NCBI GenBank assembly: GCA_913049565.1
Contig: CAJWZG010000065.1
Location: 1-12,023, forward strand
Source: an uncultured Gammaproteobacteria bacterium
GTDB taxonomy: Bacteria; Pseudomonadota; Gammaproteobacteria; Pseudomonadales; Azotimanducaceae_A
Reading direction: 5' to 3'
DNA length: 12,023 nucleotides
Below, piece by piece: positions 1-6,693 of the stretch. Below the pieces are notes generated by a model. That model saw only the letters and a program-made list of their open reading frames with translations. It ran no database searches and was not told the DNA's origin. Both the position numbers and the translations under genes were made by a program. The first letter of the stretch is position 1, and every line of letters begins with the position of its first letter.

Positions 1-461
1 CCGATGAGTCTCCGGCCAAGCGCAACATTGACCCCCACCTCAGCCGCCACTGGAAGGTTGTAAACAACCAGTCAAAGAACGGCCTCGGCACACCTGTGGC
101 CTACAAACTGCTGCCAGCTGCATCGCCACCCTTGCTGGCTGGCGATGACTCTATGGTTGCCAAGCGTGGTGCCTTCGGTAAGCACCAGCTGTGGGCAACA
201 CCCTATGCCGAAGGGGAATTCAGTGCTGCCGGTGCTCATACGGTAATGCACGTAGGCGGTGGCCTGCCTGAGTACACTAAAAATAATCGAGACATCTCTG
301 AGTGCGATTTGGTGATGTGGCATACCGTCGCCCTGACCCATGTGCCGAGGCCCGAGGACTGGCCCGTAATGCCGGTGGAATACACCGGTTTTCATTTGAT
401 CCCTGTGGGCTTCTTCGATCGTAATCCGACATTGGACTTGCCCACCAAGTGCCACACTTAG
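1..461 (+). CDS. Copper-containing primary amine oxidase, C-terminal part (5'-truncated by window edge)
   Basis: Copper amine oxidases oxidise primary amines to aldehydes, releasing ammonia and hydrogen peroxide, with Cu(II) and a tyrosine-derived topaquinone cofactor. Only the last 152 residues are present, read from base 3 in frame; the gene begins before the window. The segment matches the end of the family's catalytic beta-sandwich domain. It shows RHWKVVN near the edge, then LWATPY, a glycine-rich HVGGG segment, DLVMWHT, and the signature THVPRPEDWPVMP followed by GFFDRNP. The His in THVPRPED (bases 339-341) corresponds to the third copper ligand of the family. The topaquinone Tyr and the HxH ligand pair lie upstream and cannot be checked. 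The gene ends with TAG at 459-461 and converges on the TetR gene. The family call is firm; the substrate (mono- or diamine) is not determinable. Confidence 0.93.
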   Translation, partial: DESPAKRNIDPHLSRHWKVVNNQSKNGLGTPVAYKLLPAASPPLLAGDDSMVAKRGAFGKHQLWATPYAEGEFSAAGAHTVMHVGGGLPEYTKNNRDISECDLVMWHTVALTHVPRPEDWPVMPVEYTGFHLIPVGFFDRNPTLDLPTKCHT

Positions 462-484
462 CATCGCCAGAGAAGGTCGCATAG

Positions 485-519
485 AGTGGCGCTCGCTAAT
501 TCAGGTTAAGAGTGCCGCT
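485..519 (+). terminator. Possible stem-loop terminator between convergent genes
   Basis: Bases 485-494 can pair with 510-519 over ten positions, eight Watson-Crick and two G-U, around a 15-base loop. This is 23 bases after the amine oxidase stop. No T-tract follows, so it is not a textbook Rho-independent terminator; it could be a 3'-end stabilising hairpin. The two G-U pairs become mismatches in - strand RNA, so it favours the + transcript. Confidence 0.35.
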
Positions 520-537
520 GGTGGTATGGCGACGTCG

Positions 538-1221
538 TTATTGCAAAAACTCCTGGAACAAGGCCTGTGAATTATCCACAACCCCTAGGCTTTCCGTGAC
601 GAGGCTGTCTAAGTCGTCAAGAGAGTCGAGCTGTGTATCCAGCCCAGCGCAGCGTTTTATCGCGGCTTCGTTGCCAGCGCATAACAGACAGGCAGCCATC
701 CTGGGAATCCGCGACTCCTTGGGGTCCAGACCAAAGTCTCGGGCCAAATATTCTGTCAGTAAGTTTTCATAGCCTGTGTAGATCATAACAATGTAGTTGT
801 CGTTCATCAGCGAAGAGGGCCCCAACAGCTGATCCTTTTTGCGCTGATCAAAGCCAAGACTTGAGAGACGCGTGACCGTCCTTTCTATCCAGTTGCGCCA
901 AATCTGAAAGCCGCGAAGTCCTTCTGCGCTGGCTTGGTCGAAGTAAGCTCGGCAGTCCGCCATGGCCGTTGTCGCGGCGGCTAGGGCTAAGTCTTCCTTG
1001 CTGCTGAAGTGGCGATAGAGAGTCTGCACATGCACATCTGCTTCCTTGGCGATTTCCGCCAAGGTAGTAAAGCTGTACCCATTACGCGAAAACAAAATGG
1101 CTGCGGTTCTGATCAAATTCGCGCGAATTTGCAGACGTCGTTCGGTTCTTCTCGGATACAGAACCTTGTTATCCAACTTCTCTGAGTTGCCCGAGTTCTT
1201 TGATGGTTTGCGCTTGCTCAT
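538..1221 (-). CDS. TetR/AcrR family transcriptional repressor
   Basis: This is a 227-residue one-component regulator that most likely represses the divergent TonB receptor gene and possibly its own. The N-terminal DNA-binding domain spans roughly residues 30-80. The helix-turn-helix is FTTLAEIAKEADVHVQTLYRHF (first part at residues 51-64), ending in the family signature TLYRHFSSKEDL (67-78). An unusually basic 28-residue N-terminal arm (KRKPSK, RRTERRLQIR) precedes it. The remaining ~145 helical residues form the ligand-binding and dimerisation part and do not identify the inducer. The length is normal for the family. ATG at 1219-1221 is the first good start, with only a weak ribosome site upstream. 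The gene is divergent from the receptor across a 256-base gap holding a palindrome (see 1313-1336), a typical TetR layout. It is convergent with the amine oxidase. Confidence 0.92.
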   Translation of the reverse strand: MSKRKPSKNSGNSEKLDNKVLYPRRTERRLQIRANLIRTAAILFSRNGYSFTTLAEIAKEADVHVQTLYRHFSSKEDLALAAATTAMADCRAYFDQASAEGLRGFQIWRNWIERTVTRLSSLGFDQRKKDQLLGPSSLMNDNYIVMIYTGYENLLTEYLARDFGLDPKESRIPRMAACLLCAGNEAAIKRCAGLDTQLDSLDDLDSLVTESLGVVDNSQALFQEFLQ

Positions 1222-1312
1222 GGGCGATCTGGGCTCGAATCTGCGTTGTTTTTGGCCGTGACTGGCCGCCAGATCCCAGTATGCACCATTGATGGATCCG
1301 GCGATATTGGAA

Positions 1313-1336
1313 ATAAATATAGTTGACTATTTATAT
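1313..1336. promoter_or_regulatory. Candidate TetR operator (imperfect 24-bp inverted repeat)
   Basis: Half-sites ATAAATATAGT (1313-1323) and ACTATTTATAT (1326-1336) are complementary at 9 of 11 positions around a central TG. The size and two-base centre suit a dimeric TetR-type repressor. The repeat covers the -35 element of the predicted receptor promoter and the -10 element of the predicted tetR promoter, so binding would block both. No second copy was noticed elsewhere in the window by eye. Confidence 0.6.
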
Positions 1337-1343
1337 CTGTAAA
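1316..1343 (-). promoter_or_regulatory. Predicted promoter for the tetR-family gene
   Basis: On the - strand, TTTACA (complement of 1338-1343) and TATATT (complement of 1316-1321) are separated by 16 bases, matching the -35 and -10 consensus at 4/6 and 5/6. It overlaps the receptor promoter and the inverted repeat, which suggests coupled divergent control and autoregulation. Confidence 0.45.
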
Positions 1344-1351
1344 CATACATT
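1323..1351 (+). promoter_or_regulatory. Predicted sigma70 promoter for the TonB receptor gene
   Basis: TTGACT at 1323-1328 (5/6 match to the -35 consensus) is followed by a 17-base spacer and TACATT at 1346-1351 (4/6 match to the -10 consensus). Initiation near 1358 would give a leader of about 120 bases before the ATG at 1478. The -35 element lies inside the inverted repeat. Confidence 0.5.
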
Positions 1352-1477
1352 TAACGCTGGTCATGCGGGCAAGTATGCACAGTTGCCAACGGCATTTGTG
1401 TATGGCCGCGTGTCCTGGGTCGTGTGCCTTTTGCTACAGAAGGCTGCGAAGATGGAGAGACAAACAAAGGATCTGGG

Positions 1478-3709
1478 ATGAAAATCAAGAATCTGATGAT
1501 TGGTACGGGTGTTCTCTTGGCCACCTCGTCTATGTTTTCTGCGCACGCAGAAGAGGGCGATGCCGGAGATACCATAGAAAGACAAATAGAAGAAGTAATT
1601 GTTACGGGACTGCGCAGAGCAGAGACCGTGATGCAGACGCCCGCCGCTATATCCGCGCTCAGCGCTGATTTTCTTGAATCGAAAGGTTTGAGCGATATGA
1701 CGCAGATTCAGCATGCTGTCCCAAGCCTCCATTTTGGAGAGGCTTATGCAAATCGAAATATAGCCATTAGAGGTATAGGCGGCTTTTTGGAGCAGCCTGG
1801 AGTAATTACGAGCTTAAATGGCGTGGTGCAGCCTAGTGACACTAGTTCGCAGATTTCTCAATTAGACCTCGAACGTATTGAGGTGCTTCGAGGGCCCCAG
1901 GGCACTTTACTTGGGCGAAATGCTACGGGAGGAGCCGTCAATTTTATAGCCGCTTCGCCTACTGAAGATTTCTACGGAAAAATAAAAGTGGGCTACGCGG
2001 AATTCGATCAGAAATCGGTTGAATTCGTGGCCAGTGGTTCGGTTTCAGACCGTTTGGGTATTCGGCTGGCGGCTAACCATCTCGACGCGGGAGAAGGTTG
2101 GGTTAATAACCTAGTTGCCGGTGATAACGATCTGATGATGGGCGAAAAAACCAATGTAAGATTAATTATGACTGCCCAAGTGACAGACAGCATGGATGCA
2201 GAGCTAATGATCGGCCACAGCGAACAAAGCGGTCGCTGGACACATTGGGCGATGATAAAAGAGCATATTGCCTATGGCACAGCCACAGGGCTACCGTCAG
2301 TGAGTGTTGTGAATGATCCCGCAGGCGAGCCGATCTTATACTCGGTCAACCCTCACGAGGTTTATATGAAAGGGCCTATCAATACCGACAGAGAGCTGGA
2401 TATGTATAGCTTGACGATGAACTGGGACCTAGAAACTTTTTCTATAAAGTCAATCACTGCCTTTCAAGACTGGAGTAATTCTGAGGATTTACCGGCAGAC
2501 TCCACTAGTAGCGGCATTCTTCAGCGCAGCACGCTTGGGGCAAATGAGTCTTTCTCTCAAGAAATAACCATCTCTGGACAATTTGATAAGTTGGACTGGA
2601 TTGTTGGGGGCTTTTATATGGACGATGAACGTACCGATGATTTTAAAGTGTCTTTCTCAGAAGCCCTGCCAGCGTTCGGAATTGCACCTGTCATTACAAA
2701 CTTAAGACCGCTTTACGATAACAAGGCGAGAGCAGTTTTTGCAGATATGACTTATTCAATGTCTGAAGACCTGCGTTTAGGTCTTGGTTTGCGCCACACT
2801 AGAGAAGAAAAAACCCATGGTACGATAGGAACCTTTTCCGCTGATTTTGGTGCTGGCTTGGTAGCCCTTACAAAATCCTGTGAGCCTGATTGGCCTCGAG
2901 CCTTTGTTCAGTCATGGGAAGATTCGTCAAATACCATGAGGGCATCTGCAGAGTACGATGCTACCGATACTTCTATGGTTTATATGTCGTTTTCTGAAGG
3001 CTTTAAATCTGGCGGTGCTAATAATGGAGATTGTAATGCGCCTTGGAATCCTGAAACTGTAGAGGCAACTGAAGTTGGCTACAAAGCAAGTTTTGCGGAT
3101 GGTTCAACAACGATAAGAGCAGCGGCATTTTACTATGATTATTCAGACTTTCAGCTTCTCCAAGTTCGTAATTTCGCCGGCATAATTACCAATGCTGGTG
3201 ATGCAGAGGTGAAAGGTTTAGAGGTCGAAATGACGTCTGCCGTAAACGAGAATTGGTTGATCAACTCAGGAATAACTCTGCTGGATAGCGAATATGGCGA
3301 TTTTTTAAATGAAGATTTGCTTCGCCCTGGGACGCTTTTCCAGAATAAGGGCAATTCTCTGAACAACGCGCCAGAGACTAGTTTAACCCTGGGCATTACC
3401 TATAGTACTGAATTGTCCTCTGGTGGGGCGATGGCGCTGAGCCTAGATGGCTCGTATAGATCCAGAATTTACTTCAGAGAGTTTGGAATTGCGGATGATT
3501 CTCAGGAGGCGTACACAATCGTCAACTTTAATGCTAACTGGAAAAGCTCTGACAAAGAAACGTCGGCGCGTTTTTTCGTCACAAATCTGACGGATGAGGA
3601 CCATATAACTGGAATGTACGGACTTCAAACTACCTACGGGCGTCAGGGAACATGGAATATGCCTCGTCAGGTGGGCTTAGAGTTAACACGGTTCTTCGGT
3701 AACCGTTAG
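1478..3709 (+). CDS. TonB-dependent outer-membrane receptor
   Basis: This 743-residue receptor should import a bulky or scarce substrate across the outer membrane using TonB/ExbBD energy. A signal peptide occupies residues 1-24, with a positive start, a hydrophobic core and a probable AHA|EE cleavage site. A TonB box EEVIVTG follows at about 38-44, then the plug domain (~50-175) with RIEVLRGPQGTLLGRNATGG, a hallmark of these receptors. The rest is a beta-barrel of alternating amphipathic strands ending ...LELTRFFGNR. ATG 1478 is chosen over an in-frame start at 1424 because the signal peptide begins there and AAAGGA (1466-1471) sits 6 bases upstream. The sequence style is that of the large siderophore/complex-organic receptor group common in sphingomonads and marine gammaproteobacteria. 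Next to catabolic genes an organic ligand is as likely as iron. The coding DNA looks AT-richer than the genes downstream, which hints at a separate history. The ligand is unknown. Confidence 0.95.
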   Translation: MKIKNLMIGTGVLLATSSMFSAHAEEGDAGDTIERQIEEVIVTGLRRAETVMQTPAAISALSADFLESKGLSDMTQIQHAVPSLHFGEAYANRNIAIRGIGGFLEQPGVITSLNGVVQPSDTSSQISQLDLERIEVLRGPQGTLLGRNATGGAVNFIAASPTEDFYGKIKVGYAEFDQKSVEFVASGSVSDRLGIRLAANHLDAGEGWVNNLVAGDNDLMMGEKTNVRLIMTAQVTDSMDAELMIGHSEQSGRWTHWAMIKEHIAYGTATGLPSVSVVNDPAGEPILYSVNPHEVYMKGPINTDRELDMYSLTMNWDLETFSIKSITAFQDWSNSEDLPADSTSSGILQRSTLGANESFSQEITISGQFDKLDWIVGGFYMDDERTDDFKVSFSEALPAFGIAPVITNLRPLYDNKARAVFADMTYSMSEDLRLGLGLRHTREEKTHGTIGTFSADFGAGLVALTKSCEPDWPRAFVQSWEDSSNTMRASAEYDATDTSMVYMSFSEGFKSGGANNGDCNAPWNPETVEATEVGYKASFADGSTTIRAAAFYYDYSDFQLLQVRNFAGIITNAGDAEVKGLEVEMTSAVNENWLINSGITLLDSEYGDFLNEDLLRPGTLFQNKGNSLNNAPETSLTLGITYSTELSSGGAMALSLDGSYRSRIYFREFGIADDSQEAYTIVNFNANWKSSDKETSARFFVTNLTDEDHITGMYGLQTTYGRQGTWNMPRQVGLELTRFFGNR
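3688..3706 (+). other. Small stem-loop at the end of the receptor gene
   Basis: ACGGTT (3688-3693) and AACCGT (3701-3706) form a perfect 6-bp stem around CTTCGGT, directly before the stop codon. No T-tract follows. It may protect the mRNA 3' end or be fortuitous within coding sequence. Confidence 0.25.
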
Positions 3710-3778
3710 ACCAATGGCTCTGGCGAAGCACCATAACTTTCCCAATCCCCAGCGCGACAATCTACAGCGGTCGGGGCT

Positions 3779-3814
3779 GCAGCAAGGGAGCGGGGGTTTT
3801 ACTGCCCCTGCTGC
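3779..3814 (+). terminator. Possible intercistronic stem-loop between receptor and hydrolase genes
   Basis: GCAGCAAGGG (3779-3788) pairs with CCCCTGCTGC (3805-3814) at 9 of 10 positions around a 16-base loop. It lies 70 bases after the receptor stop and 59 bases before the hydrolase start. It is GC-rich, but no T-run follows, so termination would be partial or Rho-dependent. The remainder of 3710-3873 holds no recognisable gene and no convincing promoter for the downstream cluster. Confidence 0.35.
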
Positions 3815-3873
3815 GTTGACCTGCAATTGCGCAGTTTGCGACCACGGGTGCAGTACATACAGCAGGGGTAAGC

Positions 3874-4968
3874 ATGTCTGAGCGCGACAGTGCGACGTTG
3901 CCCGGGCGGTTGGGTAATCCCAACCTAACCATGACTGAGGATCCGCGCTTAGATCCACGTGTGGCACAACTGCTGGCAAATATGCCAGCGGACGCTGTGG
4001 CGGCAACGGTGCCGCCGGTGACCGAGGACTCCTCCTACGAGGAGTGTCTCGATTGGGTCGCAGGAATGGAAGCTATGCTGGCCTCGCAACATGCAGCGGA
4101 ACTGGCGGCAATGCCGGACTTCCCAGACGTGATCTCCACAATAGAGACCATTGAGGGTGAAGATGGCAATGCCATAGATCTTTATATCGACCAGCCAGTT
4201 CAGGCGCTGGGGCCTCGCCCCTGTGTTGTCCACATGCATGGTGGCGGTATGGCCTTTACCGAAGCCCAAGCACCAAGTAGTCAGCGTTGGCGCAAAAGTA
4301 TGGCGAGCCAAGGGCTACTGGTGATTGGCATACAGTTTAGAAACGGCGGTGGGGCATTGGGCAATCATCCGTTTCCTGCAGGACTAAACGACTGTGCTAG
4401 CGCGGTGCGCTGGGTGCATGCGCAGCGCACTCCATGGCAGGTGTCGTCACTAATTATTACCGGTGAGTCGGGGGGTGGTAATTTGGTTGCTGCCACTGCG
4501 ATTAAGGCCAACATGGAAGGCTGGATAGAGGCCATCGACGGCGTCTTTGCCATTGCGCCCCAGATCTTTGGCTACTACGGCAGTATCCCACCAGAGTTGT
4601 TGTCTTGGCAGGAGAACGAGGGCTATCAAGGCACACTGGGCATGACTCGAGCCATGAGCCGAGTATACGACCCAGAGCACAAACATCAGGATAACCCGCA
4701 GGCATGGCCCTATCAGGCTACGCCAGAAGTGTTGCGCGGGCTGCCACCTCATATCATCACGAATTACGAGCTTGATTTGATTCGCGACGATGGTGTGATC
4801 TACGCCAAGAAACTACAGGCCGCCGGAGTGGCTGCGTTCTCCCGAACCATCACCGGAGCCATACATGTGGTTGATTTGGCCATGCCAGACTTGGTTCCGG
4901 AGCTGTTTGACGAAACTCTCAGTTCTATCGCTGGGTTTGCCAGGCGCATGGCGGCTCGGCGAGGTTGA
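3874..4968 (+). CDS. Alpha/beta hydrolase, hormone-sensitive-lipase-like esterase
   Basis: This 364-residue serine esterase of the HSL (bacterial family IV) type hydrolyses carboxyl esters, usually in the cytoplasm. The oxyanion-hole signature HGGG is at residues 122-125, in HMHGGGMAF. The nucleophile Ser199 lies in GESGGGN, the probable catalytic Asp301 in ELDLIRDDG, and His331 in GAIHVVD, so the triad is complete. The first ~100 residues form the cap region usual for this family and contain no signal peptide. ATG 3874 follows a purine-rich stretch (AGGGGTAA) and gives a normal family length. This is the first gene of a co-directional run of six; the next starts 69 bases later. It probably opens an ester or lactone in the pathway encoded here (inference). 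The substrate is not predictable. Confidence 0.9.
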   Translation: MSERDSATLPGRLGNPNLTMTEDPRLDPRVAQLLANMPADAVAATVPPVTEDSSYEECLDWVAGMEAMLASQHAAELAAMPDFPDVISTIETIEGEDGNAIDLYIDQPVQALGPRPCVVHMHGGGMAFTEAQAPSSQRWRKSMASQGLLVIGIQFRNGGGALGNHPFPAGLNDCASAVRWVHAQRTPWQVSSLIITGESGGGNLVAATAIKANMEGWIEAIDGVFAIAPQIFGYYGSIPPELLSWQENEGYQGTLGMTRAMSRVYDPEHKHQDNPQAWPYQATPEVLRGLPPHIITNYELDLIRDDGVIYAKKLQAAGVAAFSRTITGAIHVVDLAMPDLVPELFDETLSSIAGFARRMAARRG

Positions 4969-5037
4969 TCGCTAGAGCTAACCGCCCACAAAATAACTCG
5001 TTGGCTTGATTATCCGGCGAAATACTAGGGAATTTTT

Positions 5038-5571
5038 ATGTTCAAGTTTATTGATCCAAGAGGTGACACCGCGACGGCCATTGAGCCCTATACGCTGTCA
5101 AAAGATCTTACTTCTGAAACATCCAGTGATGTAACCGTTGGGTTGCTGGCGAACGGTTTTCCTGATTCGGAAAATTTTATCCGAGCAGTAGGAGCAGCGA
5201 TTCGACAGCGTATTCCTAGCATTCAAACCGTGGTTTGGAACAAGGGCAACGCGGGTGTTGAGGTGAGCGATGACATGGCGACAGAAATTCTAGACCGCTG
5301 TCAGGTCACCATTGCCGCCTACGGCCACTGAGGCAGCTGCACTACCGGCACCGTGCGTGACGGCGTGAAGTTGGCAAGGCAAGGCATGCCAGTGGTCTCC
5401 CTAGTGACAGAAGAGTTTTGGGAGCAGGGTAATTTTGTGGCGCACTCCCTAGGCATGCCCGATTTGCCCAGAGTTAAGCTGCCGCATCCGATCGCTGGTA
5501 TGGGTGAGGCCTATCGGCAGAAGGTTGCAGCGACAGTGGTGAAATCAATCCTAGAACGGTTGGCGCAATGA
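5038..5571 (+). CDS. UGSC-family selenoprotein, in-frame UGA read as selenocysteine at residue 98
   Basis: The frame runs from ATG 5038 (AGGGAA at 5027-5032 as ribosome site) to TGA 5569-5571. Its single internal stop, TGA at 5329-5331, falls in the motif AYGH-U-GSCTTGTVRDG. Read through, the product has 177 residues with Sec98 and Cys101 forming a UxxC redox pair in UGSC. That motif names a family of seleno- or cysteine-containing proteins found in environmental bacteria; I recall this from family knowledge and have not searched it. The N-terminal part (VTVGLLANGFPDSENF, residues 32-47) and the part after UGSC (GMPVVSLVTEEFW, residues 116-128) form one continuous fold-like pattern, unlike a decayed gene. 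A SECIS-like hairpin follows the UGA. The family's reaction is not known to me; a selenol-based redox or reductase role resembling glycine-reductase-type proteins is inference. The stop overlaps the next start (ATGA). An ordinary nonsense mutation is the alternative, but a poor fit. Confidence 0.88.
5329..5331 (+). other. Recoded UGA (selenocysteine codon)
   Basis: TGA is in frame between GGC CAC and GGC AGC TGC, giving U-G-S-C. The same frame continues open for 79 further sense codons, with conserved-looking content, to a stop that overlaps the downstream start codon. The GTG at 5353 would be a spurious start for the downstream half. Confidence 0.85.
5340..5367 (+). promoter_or_regulatory. 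Candidate bacterial SECIS element
   Basis: A hairpin begins 8 bases after the UGA. CAC (5340-5342) pairs with GTG (5365-5367), CCG (5345-5347) with CGG (5361-5363), and CAC (5349-5351) with GTG (5357-5359). The helices are separated by a small asymmetric internal loop (TA opposite C) and a G-A mismatch. The apical loop is CGTGC (5352-5356), with G then T at its second and third positions. Twenty bases separate the UGA from the loop. Bacterial SECIS elements need an upper stem with a G in the first two loop positions, roughly 16-37 bases after the UGA, to bind SelB; this fits. The element also codes for protein, as usual in bacteria. Confidence 0.75.
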
Positions 5572-6659
5572 ACACACAGACCAAATACCTCGAAGCGCAA
5601 AGCGAGGAGGATGCACTAGAGCTGCTGCATGAAATGCAATGCACAGACGGTCTGCCGGTAATTATCCCGACAGAAAAGCGCGTGAATGAATTTGTCCTTT
5701 CCTGCGGACAAGACGCCGATATGGTGCTGGGTGAATTAGGTCCGGCCATGGGGCTGGCCACAGTAGAAAAGGTTGCCGCAGCCGCAGTTATGGCAGGCTG
5801 CAAACCCGACTACATGCCGCTTCTGATTGCCGCCGTGAAGGCAGCCGCGGATCCCAAATTTGACCTTGCGGAACTGCAGGCGACAACCCATTGCACCGCG
5901 CCGCTGATCATTGTGAATGGCCCGGCGCGTCAAGACTGTGGCCCCGTAGCGTCTGGATATGGAGCCTTGGGTCCGGGGCATCGTGCAAATGCCTGTATTG
6001 GTCGTGCATTGCGGCTGTGCCTGATCAACATCGGTGGCGGACGTCCGGGTGTTTCGGATATGGCCTTACTTGGGCACCCTGGCAAATTCAGTTATTGCTT
6101 GGCCGAAGCAGAAGAGGACTCGCCATTCCCGCCGCTGCACACGAGTTTGGGTTTTGAGGCGTCCGATAGCGTCGTTACCTTGTTAGGCTGTGAGGCGCCT
6201 CATTCGGTATTGTACAGCGACAACGCCGATGACCCCGAGGATGCGGATAAGTTGCTGTATATCCTCTCTGTGGGGTTAGCGAACTTAGCGACCAATAATC
6301 ACATCTTTGCACAGGGCAGCGCACTAGTTTGCTTGGGGCCGAAGCATGCTAGCGTTTTGGCACGCTCCAACTTCAGCCGCGAATCGGTCCAGCAGCGGTT
6401 ATGGGAACTGACCCATTTCGCAAAGACTGAGCACATACGCTATGGCGGCGAATTTGGTTCGGCTTTTAAAGACGACCCAGAAGGCACCTACCCAGCGTTT
6501 AAAGCCCCTGAAAATATTTTAGTAATGGTAGCCGGCGGCAGTGGCCTGTATTCCATGGTCATGCCGAATTGGGGCGGTGCCGCTAATGCTAATGCCGCCG
6601 TCAGCGTTAAAGTCGATACCGACTTTTTTTGTGAAATCCCTGGATTGTCCGGCAATTAG
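5568..6659 (+). CDS. Conserved uncharacterised partner of the UGSC selenoprotein
   Basis: This 363-residue soluble protein has no signal peptide or membrane segment, and I cannot assign it a named function. Conserved-looking blocks, in order, are TDGLPVIIPT (26-35), AGCKPDYMP (76-84), TTHCTAPLIIVNGP (106-119), a glycine-rich GPGHRANACIGRALRL (135-150), NIGGGRPGVSD (154-164), EEDSPFPPLH (182-191), and the C-terminal VAGGSGLYSMVMPNWG (321-336). The NGP, GPG and IGGGRPG stretches look like ligand- or cofactor-binding loops. Cys residues at 78, 109 and 124 could be redox partners for the selenoprotein (inference). ATG 5568 overlaps the selenoprotein stop by four bases (ATGA) and lacks a good ribosome site of its own, which implies translational coupling. 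The pair very probably acts together, perhaps as two subunits of one enzyme. Confidence 0.85.
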   Translation: MNTQTKYLEAQSEEDALELLHEMQCTDGLPVIIPTEKRVNEFVLSCGQDADMVLGELGPAMGLATVEKVAAAAVMAGCKPDYMPLLIAAVKAAADPKFDLAELQATTHCTAPLIIVNGPARQDCGPVASGYGALGPGHRANACIGRALRLCLINIGGGRPGVSDMALLGHPGKFSYCLAEAEEDSPFPPLHTSLGFEASDSVVTLLGCEAPHSVLYSDNADDPEDADKLLYILSVGLANLATNNHIFAQGSALVCLGPKHASVLARSNFSRESVQQRLWELTHFAKTEHIRYGGEFGSAFKDDPEGTYPAFKAPENILVMVAGGSGLYSMVMPNWGGAANANAAVSVKVDTDFFCEIPGLSGN

Positions 6660-6664
6660 CCGGA
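6648..6664 (+). other. Perfect 6-bp stem-loop across the stop codon of the partner gene
   Basis: TCCGGC (6648-6653) pairs perfectly with GCCGGA (6659-6664) around AATTA; the TAG stop at 6657-6659 straddles the loop and the right arm. No T-run follows. It lies 29 bases before the GST-like start and may tune expression or mRNA processing inside the operon. Confidence 0.35.
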
Positions 6665-6693
6665 TCCCATTGTTGTATAACCAAGGAATCTGC

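Noticed and set aside
1424..1477. 18-residue N-terminal extension of the TonB receptor
   Set aside because: It would bury the signal peptide; the start at 1478 has a ribosome site and begins with a normal leader.
3823..3830. Perfect palindrome GCAATTGC upstream of the hydrolase as an operator
   Set aside because: Only 8 bases long and without supporting promoter elements; expected by chance at this scale.
5038..5331. Selenoprotein gene as a pseudogene with a nonsense mutation
   Set aside because: The only stop falls at the exact Sec position of the UGSC motif, the frame is otherwise intact, and a hairpin with correct spacing follows. A decayed gene would not be expected to show these together.
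5353..5571. Separate 72-residue gene starting at GTG 5353
   Set aside because: It is the continuation of the 5038 frame after the recoded UGA; there is no ribosome site and it lacks the motif that precedes it.
6541..6693. 51-residue N-terminal extension of the GST-like protein
   Set aside because: It overlaps the partner gene's coding end and precedes the natural start of the thioredoxin fold, which has its own ribosome site.
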